In this document: in pieces, positions 1 to 11,873 of the stretch
Layout: the number at the start of each line of letters is the position of its first letter
Numbering within the stretch: position 1 is the stretch's first letter
Assembly: GCF_007096355.1 (NCBI RefSeq)
Contig: NZ_VKDF01000004.1
Coordinates: forward strand, 124,357-188,356
Source: Paracoccus sp. M683
GTDB lineage: Bacteria; Pseudomonadota; Alphaproteobacteria; Rhodobacterales; Rhodobacteraceae
Length of the DNA stretch: 64,000 nt
Direction: 5' to 3'
The notes under the pieces: generated by a model
Seen by the model: the letters and a program-made list of their open reading frames with translations, nothing else
Told to the model about the DNA's origin: nothing
The model's database searches: none
Translations under genes and position numbers: made by a program

Positions 1-204
1 CTGCGCAAGCGGTCTCTGGTCCGGCGTTGGGTCGCCTCGGTAACCATGCTGATCGCGATGCTGACCTTGCTGGGCGATCTGGTAACGGTGGTCTATGTGT
101 TCCTGAACGGCGACCTGTCATTGCGCTTTGTCGCCAAGGCCGGGCTGGTGGCGGTCATGGGGGTGCTGGTTCTGGCCTATTACAGGGACGAGATGGATGG
201 CTAG
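1..204 (+). CDS. DUF5671-like membrane protein, C-terminal part (5' end outside window)
   Basis: The frame is open from the left edge and ends at TAG 202-204, giving the last 67 residues of a protein. Two hydrophobic segments (about residues 13-34 and 43-60) flank a short loop containing NGDLSLRFVAK, and the tail ends in YYRDEMDG. This arrangement (helix, loop with LRF-x-K, helix, then YY followed by charged residues) resembles the end of DUF5671 membrane proteins of unknown function. The stop overlaps the next start by 8 bases, so the two are probably translated together. The family assignment rests on resemblance of a fragment only. Confidence 0.55.
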   Translation: MRKRSLVRRWVASVTMLIAMLTLLGDLVTVVYVFLNGDLSLRFVAKAGLVAVMGVLVLAYYRDEMDG

Positions 205-622
205 GCGGGCAAAGGGCTGGGCCACGATGGCAATCACGGCTTTGGGCGTCATGGCCATCGCCGGGGGCATCCTGATCGCCGGCGGGCCGGGGCAGGGCAG
301 GGCCGAGCGGCGCGACGACATGAGGCGCAGCGACCTGTGGGCATTGCAGACACAGTTGATCTGCCTGGCCAGCGAAAAAGGGCGGCTGGACGCGGTCGTC
401 GAGACGACAGCCGCCTGCCCCGATGCGCCGAACCTGACTGATCCGGTGACCGGCGAGCCCTATCGGATCGAGGTGATCGACGACGAAAACCTGCGGCTTT
501 GCGCGATATTCGAGGTGCCGCAGCCCGACAACCGGCCGCGTTACGACGGGCAGGGCGGTTTCGATGACACGGGCTGCATGGTGATGAACCTGCCCAAAAG
601 CAGCTATCAGCCGGGCGGCTAG
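197..622 (+). CDS. hypothetical membrane-anchored / secreted protein
   Basis: A 141-residue protein. I place the start at ATG 197, inside the end of the preceding gene. An earlier in-frame ATG at 128 would overlap that gene by 77 bases and give an unnatural N-terminus. Residues about 9-28 are hydrophobic (AITALGVMAIAGGILIAGG) and act as a signal anchor. The rest looks soluble and is probably periplasmic, with cysteines in LICLAS, TAACPDAP, LRLCAIF and DTGCMV that could form disulfides. I do not recognise a family. Its coupling to the DUF5671-like gene suggests a joint role. Confidence 0.6.
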   Translation: MARRAKGWATMAITALGVMAIAGGILIAGGPGQGRAERRDDMRRSDLWALQTQLICLASEKGRLDAVVETTAACPDAPNLTDPVTGEPYRIEVIDDENLRLCAIFEVPQPDNRPRYDGQGGFDDTGCMVMNLPKSSYQPGG

Positions 623-627
623 CCGCC
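614..627. repeat. 14-bp perfect palindrome holding both stop codons
   Basis: GGCGGCTAGCCGCC is a perfect palindrome. Its central CTAG supplies the TAG stop of the plus-strand gene ending at 622 and, read on the other strand, the TAG stop of the minus-strand gene ending at 619. It could fold as a small hairpin at this convergent junction, but there is no T tract. Confidence 0.6.
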
Positions 628-1010
628 GTTGCGCCCGATCCGGCCCAGATGGGTCAGCCGGAAGCCGTCGGGCGATTTCAGCCCGTATCCGATGGCCCGG
701 TCCGCGCCGACATGCGCCAGCCACAGCCCGCCAAGCGCGATCAGCAGGGTCTGGCCCGTGATCACGCCCAGCACAGCCAGCACCAGCCCGGCGCCATAAA
801 GATGTGCGGCGTTATAGGTGACGGCACCCACACGCGGCCCAGCCAGATAGCCCAGCATCGACAGGTCCGGGGTCAACAGAAGCAGCGGCCATGCCCACCA
901 GGGCCAGCCCGGCTGGACGGCGATGGCGATGGCAAACCCGGCCAGCGCGACCAGCAGGCCCTCGGCCCTTTGCCAGCCGCCGGCGATCACCGGGGCGATC
1001 ACTGGGGCGA

Positions 1011-1014
<4 letters not shown>
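619..1014 (-). CDS. DUF4260 family membrane protein
   Basis: A 131-residue, strongly hydrophobic protein with about four membrane segments. Recognisable DUF4260 features are [18 protein letters not shown] in the middle, YNAAHLYG after it, and a C-terminal block with [13 protein letters not shown] followed by THLGRIGR. The function of this family is unknown. The start codon overlaps the uvrA stop by 4 bases (ATGA), so it is probably the second gene of a uvrA transcript and may share its SOS control. Confidence 0.75.
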
Positions 1015-3863
<2,849 letters not shown>

Positions 3864-3929
3864 GAACATGCCCCGGTCGACCAAGTGCATCAGATAGTCA
3901 GCACTGCCGGAAAAGCAACTCGAATGCAA

Positions 3930-3944
3930 GAACGAACAAGGAAC
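3930..3944 (-). promoter_or_regulatory. LexA-binding site (SOS box) upstream of uvrA
   Basis: On the minus strand the sequence reads GTTC-CTTGTTC-GTTC, an exact match to the direct-repeat LexA box GTTC-N7-GTTC described for Rhodobacter and Paracoccus. It ends 67 bases before the uvrA ATG. A third GAAC (3934-3937, plus strand) lies inside the spacer, so an overlapping register cannot be excluded. Confidence 0.85.
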
Positions 3945-4012
3945 AAAATTGCGGTTGTGCGAATTGGGCGGTTCGTTATGTTTGTTTGAATATAACGATT
4001 CGAGGTATTCCG

Positions 4013-4477
4013 ATGACCATTCAGCGCAACCTTGCATTGTTCGCCTTGCTGTCGGTGCCATTTGTCGCCCAGGCCGAAGCCGTTCTGACCGGCCCGGACG
4101 GGTTGTCTGTGGCGCTGACGCCCGAGGCGCTGGCAACCATGCCGATGCAACAGGTCGAGGCGACATATACCAGCAGCAAGGGTCAGCAATCGGCCACCTA
4201 TCGGGGGGTGCTGCTGTGGGATGTGATCGCGGCCGAAACGGCGCTGGATGATGATGTGAAATCGGCGTTGCGGCATGTGGTGCTGGTCACGGCCAGCGAC
4301 GATCACGAGGTCGCCTATTCCATTGGCGAGATCGCACCCGATTTCGGCAATCGTCAGATCCTGATCGGGCTGGAAATCGACGGTGCCCCGATTGCGGGTG
4401 GATTGCAGATGGTTTCGCCCGGAGACATGCGCGGGGCGCGTTATGTCAAGGATGTGGTCAAGCTGGACATCCGCTGA
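4013..4477 (+). CDS. secreted molybdopterin-oxidoreductase-like domain protein
   Basis: A 154-residue protein. The start at ATG 4013 gives a typical Sec signal peptide ([23 protein letters not shown]). An in-frame start at 3986 would add an unneeded extension. The mature part resembles the small periplasmic domain of the sulfite-oxidase molybdopterin-binding fold: [11 protein letters not shown], a central [19 protein letters not shown] segment, then [19 protein letters not shown]. It has no cysteine in the mature domain, so the usual molybdenum-ligating Cys is absent and catalysis is doubtful. It may bind a ligand or act as an accessory protein. It lies divergent from uvrA. Confidence 0.7.
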   Translation: MTIQRNLALFALLSVPFVAQAEAVLTGPDGLSVALTPEALATMPMQQVEATYTSSKGQQSATYRGVLLWDVIAAETALDDDVKSALRHVVLVTASDDHEVAYSIGEIAPDFGNRQILIGLEIDGAPIAGGLQMVSPGDMRGARYVKDVVKLDIR

Positions 4478-4634
4478 CGGATTGACTGGCAGGCGTGGCG
4501 ATTAACGTCTGGCCGCATCGGGCCGCATCGGGGACAGGCCGTGGCTGCGCGCCACTGCTGCGGCAGTTGCCGATACCACGCCGCCGCCTTTTCGGCAGCG
4601 ACGGATCTGGGCCTGATCTTTGTCTGTTGCTGCT

Positions 4635-4648
4635 CGGACCGTCGTCCG
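4635..4648. terminator. small hairpin at a convergent junction
   Basis: CGGAC-CGTC-GTCCG lies between the plus-strand gene ending at 4477 and the minus-strand gene ending at 4659. The rest of 4478-4658 shows only a doubled GGCCGCATCG (about 4512-4531) and no gene. There is no T run, so the terminator role is weak. Confidence 0.2.
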
Positions 4649-4658
4649 GGCGCAGCTT

Positions 4659-5105
4659 TCAGATCGCACTGGTGGTCAGAAAATCCTGCATCGCCCTTGC
4701 CGAGCCTCGCAAGCCAGTCTGGAAAAAGGCACCCGCATCGGTGGACCTGACCGTCAGGCTGACCCCCTGCGCAAAGAACTGCTTGCCTTCCTCGCCCAGC
4801 AGCAGCCCGCCGCCCAAATATTCCGTGTCGACCGGATAGCGGCCCGTGCGGCCGTCGGCGAGGGTGATCCAGACCAGCAGCGCAGGCTGACCGTGCAGAC
4901 TGGCATGCAAGGGCGTCTTGCCGCCGATCAGCGTAAAGCTGAGATCGCGCCCGCCGGTAAAGCAGCCCAGCATCAAGGTCTTTTCGCCATCTTGTGCCTG
5001 ATGGAATGCGCGGTCCGATTGGTTTGGCGATTTTTCGATCCAGTCCTGCCCGGCCGCTGCCGTTCCCAGAAAGGACAGGTACAGCCCGATACAGCAGGCA
5101 TGCAT
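4659..5105 (-). CDS. hypothetical secreted protein
   Basis: 148 residues from ATG 5105, which has AGGA about 10 bases upstream and yields a short signal peptide (MHACCIGLYLSFLGTAAAG). Longer in-frame starts up to 5270 would bury the signal peptide. The mature protein has LMLGCFTGGRDLSFTLIGG, LLVWITLADGRTGRYPVDTE and a C-terminal GLRGSARAMQDFL. It looks like a small periplasmic beta-rich domain. I do not recognise the family. The 236 bases between this start and pyc contain no further gene I can support. Confidence 0.65.
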   Translation of the reverse strand: MHACCIGLYLSFLGTAAAGQDWIEKSPNQSDRAFHQAQDGEKTLMLGCFTGGRDLSFTLIGGKTPLHASLHGQPALLVWITLADGRTGRYPVDTEYLGGGLLLGEEGKQFFAQGVSLTVRSTDAGAFFQTGLRGSARAMQDFLTTSAI

Positions 5106-5341
5106 TTCCGCTGGTCCTTTTTGAAGGTGATGCGCCGAGCATAGCATCTTCTCGTCGTTTTCGCCGCGCCAATGGCTGCGCAGGCGCGATGGCGGCCTGC
5201 CTTGCGCAGGCTGCGACGCAATCTTGCCAATCGCACAGGCGCTGTTTCGCGGATATGTCGGCGATGACATTTTTCCAGACAGAAGCTTGCGCTGCGTTGC
5301 AGCATCGCTAGGATGCGCGCGTCTGATGGGGGATCCGGCCG

Positions 5342-8300
5342 ATGTTCAACAAGATTCTCGTCGCCAATCGTGGTGAAATCGCAATCCGCGTCATGCGCGC
5401 CGCCAACGAGCTGGGCAAAAAAACCGTCGCCGTCTTTGCCGAGGAAGACAAGCTGGGCCTGCACCGCTTCAAGGCGGATGAGGCTTACCGCATTGGCGAG
5501 GGCCTGGGCCCGGTCGCCGCCTATCTGTCCATCCCCGAGATCATCCGCGTGGCCCGCGAAAGCGGCGCCGATGCGATCCATCCGGGCTATGGGCTGCTGT
5601 CGGAAAACCCCGATTTCGTTGATGCCTGCGCGAAGGCGGGGATCACCTTCATCGGCCCCAAGGCCGAGACCATGCGGGCCCTTGGCGACAAGGCCAGCGC
5701 CCGCCGGGTGGCCATTGCCGCAGGCGTCCCGGTCATCCCTGCGACCGAGGTGCTGGGCGATGATTTCGACGCCATCAAGGCCGAGGCCGCCGAAATCGGC
5801 TATCCGCTGATGCTGAAAGCCAGTTGGGGCGGTGGCGGTCGCGGCATGCGCCCGATCAACGGCCCCGACGAGCTGATCGAAAAAGTCCGCGAGGGCCGGC
5901 GCGAGGCCGAGGCGGCATTCGGCAATGGCGAGGGCTATCTGGAAAAGATGATCCTGCGCGCCCGCCATGTCGAGGTGCAGCTTCTGGGCGACACGCATGG
6001 CGGTCTTTATCATCTTTACGAACGTGACTGTACGGTGCAGCGGCGCAACCAGAAGGTCGTGGAACGCGCCCCCGCGCCCTATCTGACCGATGAACAGCGC
6101 GCCGAGGTCTGCGAGCTGGCGCTGAAGATCGGCCGCGCGGTCGGCTATCAGAACGCGGGCACGGTCGAATTCCTGATGGATATGGACAGCCAGCAGTTCT
6201 ATTTCATCGAGGTGAACCCCCGCGTCCAGGTCGAGCATACCGTGACCGAAGAAGTCACCGGCATCGACATCGTGCAATCCCAGATCATGATCGCCGAGGG
6301 TGCAACCCTGGCCGAGGCCACCGGCGTTGCCAGCCAGTCCGATGTGCGGCTGATGGGCCATGCGCTGCAATGCCGGGTCACGACAGAGGACCCGCTGAAC
6401 AATTTCATCCCCGATTACGGCCGCATCACCGCCTATCGCAGCGCCACCGGCAACGGCATCCGTCTGGATGGCGGCACGGCCTATGCGGGCGGCGTGATCA
6501 CGCGCTATTACGATTCGCTGCTGGTCAAGGTGACGGCGCATGCGCAGACGCCGGAAAAGGCGATTGCACGGATGGACCGGGCGCTGCGCGAGTTTCGCGT
6601 GCGCGGGGTGGCCACGAATATCGAGTTTGTCATCAACCTGCTGAAGCACCCGACTTTCCTTGATGACACCTATACGACCAAGTTCATCGACACGACGCCG
6701 GACCTGTTCACCTTCCGCAAGCGCCGCGACCGGGCGACCAAGATCCTGATCTATATCGCCGATATCACCGTCAACGGTCACCCCGAGACGGCTGGCCGCG
6801 CCGCGCCCCCCGCGCAGGTGCGCGTGCCGGTGCCGCCCAAGCCCAAGGCCGACCCCGCGCCGGGCACACGGCAGTTGCTGGAAGAAAAGGGCGCGCAGGC
6901 CGTGGCCGACTGGATGGCCGCTGAAAAGCGCCTGCTGATCACCGATACCGCCATGCGCGATGGGCACCAGTCTCTGCTGGCGACGCGGATGCGGTCCATC
7001 GACATGATCCGGGTGGCGCCCAGCTATGCCGCGAACCTGCCGCAGCTGTTCAGCGTCGAATGCTGGGGCGGGGCGACGTTCGACGTGGCTTACCGCTTTT
7101 TGCAGGAATGCCCCTGGCAGCGGCTGCGCGACATTCGCAAGGCCATGCCGAACCTGATGACGCAGATGCTGCTGCGCGCCTCGAACGGGGTGGGATATAC
7201 CAACTACCCCGACAATGTGGTGCAATCCTTCGTGCATCAGGCCGCCGCGACCGGCATCGACGTGTTCCGCGTCTTCGACAGCCTGAACTGGGTCGAGAAC
7301 ATGCGCGTGGCCATGGATGCCGTGGTCGAAAGCGGCAAGATCTGCGAAGGCACGGTTTGCTATACCGGCGATATCCTTGACCCGAACCGGGCGAAATACG
7401 ACCTGAAATACTATGTAGACACCGCCACGGCGCTGCGTGACGCCGGCGCGCATGTGCTGGGCCTGAAGGACATGGCGGGCCTCTTGAAACCCACCGCCGC
7501 CGCGAAACTGATCCGCACCCTGAAGGAAGAGGTCGGGCTGCCGATCCATTTCCACACCCATGACACCAGCGGCATGGGCGGCGCGACCATCCTTGCCGCC
7601 GCCGATGCGGGCGTCGATGCGGTTGATTGCGCGATGGATGCGCTGTCGGGCAATACCAGCCAGCCGACTTTGGGTTCCGTGGTCGAGGCGCTGGCGCGGA
7701 CCGAACGCGATACCGGCCTCGATATCGGCGCGATCCGCGAGATCAGCAATTACTGGGAACGTGTCCGCGAAAACTACACCGCCTTTGAAAGCGGCCTGCA
7801 AGCGCCCGCCTCCGAGGTCTATCTGCACGAAATGCCCGGCGGCCAGTTCACCAATCTCAAGGCGCAGGCGCGCTCGATGGGGCTGGAAGAACGCTGGCAC
7901 GAGGTCGCCCAGACCTATGCCGATGTGAACCAGATGTTCGGCGACATCGTGAAGGTCACGCCGTCCTCCAAGGTCGTGGGCGACATGGCGCTGATGATGG
8001 TGGCGCAGAACCTGACGCAGGCCGATGTGCTGGACCCGGCCAAGGACGTGGCCTTCCCCGACAGCGTCGTCGACATGATGCGCGGCAATCTGGGCCAACC
8101 CCCCGGCGGCTGGCCCGAGGCGTTGCAGCGCAAGGTCTTGAAGGGCGAGGCCGGGTTCACCGACCGCCCCGGCGCGCATCTGCCCCCCGTCGATCTGGAA
8201 CAGACCCGCGCCCGCGTCCAGGACGAGCTTGAGGGCAAGCCCGTCGATGACGAGGACCTGAACGGCTATCTGATGTATCCCAAGGTCTTCATGGATTACA

Positions 8301-8776
8301 TGGGCCGCCACCGCATGTATGGCCCGGTCCGCACCCTGCCCACGCGCACCTTCTTCTATGGGATGGAGCCGGGCGAGGAAATCACCGCCGAGATCGACCC
8401 CGGCAAGATCCTTGAGATCCGCCTGCAAGCCATTGGCGAGACGGATGAAAAGGGCGAGGTGAAGGTCTTTTTCGAACTCAATGGCCAGCCGCGCAACATC
8501 CGGGTGCCGAACCGCCTGGTCAAGGCCGAGACCATCGCCCGACCCAAGGCCGACAGCGCCAATCCCGCCCATATCGGCGCGCCGATGCCTGGGGTCGTGG
8601 CCTCGGTCGCAGTGACGGCGGGCCAGACGGTCAAACAGGGCGATCTGCTTCTGACGATCGAGGCGATGAAGATGGAAACCGGCCTTTCCGCCGAGCGTGA
8701 CGGCACGATCAAGGCCCTGCATGTCGCGCCGGGCCAGCAGATCGACGCCAAGGATCTGCTGATCGAACTGGAATAG
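5342..8776 (+). CDS. pyc: pyruvate carboxylase
   Basis: Biotin enzyme that carboxylates pyruvate to oxaloacetate with ATP and bicarbonate, an anaplerotic step in the cytoplasm. At 1144 residues it is a full-length single-chain form. The N-terminal biotin carboxylase (about 1-450) begins FNKILVANRGEIAIRV and carries the ATP-grasp glycine loop KASWGGGGRGMR and EVNPRVQVEHTVTEE. The carboxyltransferase domain starts near DTAMRDGHQSLLATRMR (about 535) and contains HFHTHDTSG. The C-terminal biotinyl domain has EAMKMET with the biotin lysine at residue 1110. It stands alone as a transcription unit, and a repeat-type hairpin module follows the stop codon. Confidence 0.98.
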   Translation: MFNKILVANRGEIAIRVMRAANELGKKTVAVFAEEDKLGLHRFKADEAYRIGEGLGPVAAYLSIPEIIRVARESGADAIHPGYGLLSENPDFVDACAKAGITFIGPKAETMRALGDKASARRVAIAAGVPVIPATEVLGDDFDAIKAEAAEIGYPLMLKASWGGGGRGMRPINGPDELIEKVREGRREAEAAFGNGEGYLEKMILRARHVEVQLLGDTHGGLYHLYERDCTVQRRNQKVVERAPAPYLTDEQRAEVCELALKIGRAVGYQNAGTVEFLMDMDSQQFYFIEVNPRVQVEHTVTEEVTGIDIVQSQIMIAEGATLAEATGVASQSDVRLMGHALQCRVTTEDPLNNFIPDYGRITAYRSATGNGIRLDGGTAYAGGVITRYYDSLLVKVTAHAQTPEKAIARMDRALREFRVRGVATNIEFVINLLKHPTFLDDTYTTKFIDTTPDLFTFRKRRDRATKILIYIADITVNGHPETAGRAAPPAQVRVPVPPKPKADPAPGTRQLLEEKGAQAVADWMAAEKRLLITDTAMRDGHQSLLATRMRSIDMIRVAPSYAANLPQLFSVECWGGATFDVAYRFLQECPWQRLRDIRKAMPNLMTQMLLRASNGVGYTNYPDNVVQSFVHQAAATGIDVFRVFDSLNWVENMRVAMDAVVESGKICEGTVCYTGDILDPNRAKYDLKYYVDTATALRDAGAHVLGLKDMAGLLKPTAAAKLIRTLKEEVGLPIHFHTHDTSGMGGATILAAADAGVDAVDCAMDALSGNTSQPTLGSVVEALARTERDTGLDIGAIREISNYWERVRENYTAFESGLQAPASEVYLHEMPGGQFTNLKAQARSMGLEERWHEVAQTYADVNQMFGDIVKVTPSSKVVGDMALMMVAQNLTQADVLDPAKDVAFPDSVVDMMRGNLGQPPGGWPEALQRKVLKGEAGFTDRPGAHLPPVDLEQTRARVQDELEGKPVDDEDLNGYLMYPKVFMDYMGRHRMYGPVRTLPTRTFFYGMEPGEEITAEIDPGKILEIRLQAIGETDEKGEVKVFFELNGQPRNIRVPNRLVKAETIARPKADSANPAHIGAPMPGVVASVAVTAGQTVKQGDLLLTIEAMKMETGLSAERDGTIKALHVAPGQQIDAKDLLIELE

Positions 8777-8800
8777 GGCGCACCCCGCCCTTTCTTCTTC

Positions 8801-8851
8801 ATCCAAATATCCTGGGGAGTCCGGCGCCCGCGCCGGACGGGGCAAAGCCCC
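8801..8851 (+). repeat. modular intergenic repeat, copy 1 (probable terminator)
   Basis: Starts with ATCCAAATATCCTGGGGAGT, then a perfect 8-bp hairpin (GTCCGGCG-CCCG-CGCCGGAC, 8819-8838), then a second hairpin GGGGC-AAA-GCCCC (8839-8851). It lies between the convergent pyc and TetR genes. Two further copies with the same three-part design occur at 41422-41470 and 41495-41544. A shared leader, a variable hairpin and a constant hairpin indicate a dispersed element probably used as a bidirectional terminator. Confidence 0.75.
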
Positions 8852-8931
8852 CGCTGCCGTCGCCCCAGGAAAGCCACGCGGCCGACGGTTGCCGCCGGCC
8901 AGCGCACGGACATCACCGCGGAATGATCCGG

Positions 8932-9546
8932 TCAGGCTGCCGGGGCTGACCCGCCCAGCAACTGGCGAAGCAATGTCAGGGCCCGCGCCGCGCGGGTATG
9001 GCGGGCGCTGGCGTCGGGTGCGGCTATCAGGCCGATCACCCGCCGGATCTGAAGATCGCCGATCAACAGGTCCACATACAGAACCAGCGCCGCTTGCGGG
9101 TCGCAGAAATGCAAATCGCCATTGTCACGCGCCGCCAGCAGCACCTGCTGGATCAGTGGGCCGATGCTGCCGCGCCCCGCCTCTCCGATAAGGCGGCCCA
9201 ATGCGCCACTGGGATCGGCCGCCGCTGCCCGGTTCAGCGCCACCGCGCGCGGGTGGGTCAGCACCTCGATCAGCAGCGGGCCGAATTGTTCCAGCGTCTC
9301 GACCGGATCCCCGTTCGCGGCGATCCGCGCCTGCAGCAGGTCGCGCAACTGATCGGCATTGCGGGCGACAAGGGTGCGAAACAGCCCCGGCTTGTCGCCA
9401 TACCACGCATAAAGCGTCTGGTTCGAGGCCCGCGCCCGCAGCGCAATCCCTTGCATCGTGGTGCCGGCAAAGCCCTTTTCCTCAAGCAGCGCATAGGCCG
9501 CCTGCTCGATCTGTTCCTGCCGGATCAGGCGTCGTTCTTCGCGCAT
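8932..9546 (-). CDS. TetR/AcrR family transcriptional regulator
   Basis: A 204-residue repressor-type protein. ATG 9546 is preceded by GGAGGGG, and the N-terminus MREERRLIRQEQIEQAAYAL is typical, so the long open frame further upstream is ignored. The helix-turn-helix spans about residues 18-52 (LLEEKGFAGTTMQGIALRAR then ASNQTLYAWYGDKPGLF). The rest is the helical ligand-binding and dimerisation domain. It is divergent from a DUF1772 membrane protein, and two GTAA-N6-TTAC palindromes lie between them, so it probably represses itself and its neighbour. The inducer is unknown. Confidence 0.93.
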   Translation of the reverse strand: MREERRLIRQEQIEQAAYALLEEKGFAGTTMQGIALRARASNQTLYAWYGDKPGLFRTLVARNADQLRDLLQARIAANGDPVETLEQFGPLLIEVLTHPRAVALNRAAAADPSGALGRLIGEAGRGSIGPLIQQVLLAARDNGDLHFCDPQAALVLYVDLLIGDLQIRRVIGLIAAPDASARHTRAARALTLLRQLLGGSAPAA

Positions 9547-9573
9547 GCTGCCCCTCCTCGCTTGACCAAAACT

Positions 9574-9614
9574 GTAACGATAATTACCGATTATAAAACA
9601 GTAATCGTCATTAC
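9574..9614. promoter_or_regulatory. paired operator for the divergent TetR / DUF1772 genes
   Basis: Two 14-bp elements of the form GTAA-N6-TTAC (9574-9587 GTAACGATAATTAC and 9601-9614 GTAATCGTCATTAC) sit 27 bases centre to centre in the short divergent gap. A perfect TATAAT on the minus strand (9590-9595) lies exactly between them, where a bound repressor would block transcription. Assignment to the adjacent TetR protein is by position. Confidence 0.65.
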
Positions 9615-9630
9615 GTATTTGGAGGGGGCG

Positions 9631-10158
9631 ATGTTGTTTCGATTCCTGACCGGGGCGTCGCTGCTGGCGGCGGGTGCGATCTTCGGGTTTTTCTATGCCT
9701 GGGTCTGCTCGACCATGTGGGGTCTGGATGCGGGGCGTCCGCAAATGGCGATCGAGGCGATGCAGGCGATGAACGCCTCGGTGCGCAACCTGGTCTTTGC
9801 GCCGGCGTTCTTTGGCACGCCCCTGATCCTGCTGGCCACGGCTGCCGTGGCACGGATGGCGGGGGCGCAGCGGGCGGCTGTGCTGTTTCTGCTGGCTTCG
9901 CTGGTCTATCTGGGCGGGGCGTTTGCGCCGACATTCCTGGTGAACGTCCCGATGAACGAGGCTTTGGCCGTGGTTCAGATCCCCGACGATACCGAACAGG
10001 CGCGGATGATCTGGCGGGACTATTCGTCCCGTTGGCAACTGTGGAATCAGTTCCGCACCCTGGCCAGCGCGGCAAGCCTGCTGCTGGTCGGGCTGGCCAT
10101 CGCAGCGGCCGGGCGTCAGGGCATGCCACGGTCCGCAAGCAGCCCGGCGGCGCGGTAA
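9631..10158 (+). CDS. DUF1772 (anthrone oxygenase-like) membrane protein
   Basis: A 175-residue protein with about four membrane helices: residues 5-27, 58-75, 80-98 and a final one near 150-165. ATG 9631 has a strong GGAGGGGG ribosome site. Motifs fitting DUF1772 are FFYAWVCSTMWGLD near the N-terminus, AMNASVRN, and NVPMNEALA. Some members of this superfamily are anthrone oxygenases, but most are of unknown function and I would not assign a reaction. It is likely repressed by the divergent TetR protein. Confidence 0.75.
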   Translation: MLFRFLTGASLLAAGAIFGFFYAWVCSTMWGLDAGRPQMAIEAMQAMNASVRNLVFAPAFFGTPLILLATAAVARMAGAQRAAVLFLLASLVYLGGAFAPTFLVNVPMNEALAVVQIPDDTEQARMIWRDYSSRWQLWNQFRTLASAASLLLVGLAIAAAGRQGMPRSASSPAAR

Positions 10159-10271
10159 GGTGCGGGCATCAGCAGGATGCCAGCACGATGAATGCCCCAT
10201 CCCATTCCCCCATAGTGGAAATTTGGCCGGGATTGCGTCCCTGATTGGCCCGTTTCGGCTTTTCCGGGCCG

Positions 10272-11250
<979 letters not shown>

Positions 11251-11255
11251 GTCCT

Positions 11256-11873
11256 ATGGCCTATCCCGATCTCGATACCCTCAGCGAACTGGCCGAGCAT
11301 CTGACCCTGCGTCGCCCCAATGACGTGGTCGATACCGAACTCGCCTTTGGCGAGTTGACTGTGACCATCTCGCTGTCGGGTTTGGTCGATCTGGTGGATT
11401 TTCTGCGCAGCGATGCCAATTGCCGCTTTTCCACGCTGGTTGACATCACTGCGGTGGACCACCCTGCGCGGCCCGCGCGGTTCGATATGGTCTGGCATTT
11501 CCTTTCGATGTATCGCAACCAGCGCATCCGCCTGAAGGCCGCCATCCGCGAGGATGATCTGGTGCCGTCGCTGATCGGCATCTTCCCGGCGGCGAACTGG
11601 TTCGAACGCGAAGTCTTTGACATGCTCGGCATCATGTTCACGGGCCATCCCGACCTTCGCCGCCTGCTGACCGATTACGGGTTTCGCGGACACCCGCTGC
11701 GCAAGGATTTCCCGACCACCGGCTATGTCGAGGTGCGTTACGACGAGGTCGAGAAGCGCGTGGTCTATGAACCCGTGAAGCTGGTTCAGGAATACCGGCA
11801 GTATGATTTCCTGTCGCCCTGGGAGGGTGCGAAATATGTGCTGCCCGGCGACGAGAAGGGGGCCGCGAAATGA
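11256..11873 (+). CDS. nuoC: NADH-quinone oxidoreductase subunit C
   Basis: The 30-kDa-type peripheral subunit packed against NuoD. 205 residues from ATG 11256, which has GAGGTGAG upstream; a GTG at 11247 is in frame but overlaps the nuoB stop. Conserved parts are [19 protein letters not shown], the family signature [20 protein letters not shown], and [20 protein letters not shown]. The C-terminal [19 protein letters not shown] is typical of alphaproteobacterial and mitochondrial forms. It is a separate protein here, not fused to NuoD as in enterobacteria. Confidence 0.97.
   Translation: MAYPDLDTLSELAEHLTLRRPNDVVDTELAFGELTVTISLSGLVDLVDFLRSDANCRFSTLVDITAVDHPARPARFDMVWHFLSMYRNQRIRLKAAIREDDLVPSLIGIFPAANWFEREVFDMLGIMFTGHPDLRRLLTDYGFRGHPLRKDFPTTGYVEVRYDEVEKRVVYEPVKLVQEYRQYDFLSPWEGAKYVLPGDEKGAAK

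Noticed and set aside
3964..3996. Promoter for the gene at 4013 (TTGGGC with TATAAC)
   Set aside because: The boxes are 21 bases apart and no better -35 element is found at normal spacing, so I did not list it.
4973..8845. Minus-strand open frame of about 1290 codons across pyc
   Set aside because: It is antisense to pyruvate carboxylase, has biased His/Arg/Gly-rich composition and no recognisable motif. Long antisense frames are expected in G+C-rich DNA with strong third-position bias.
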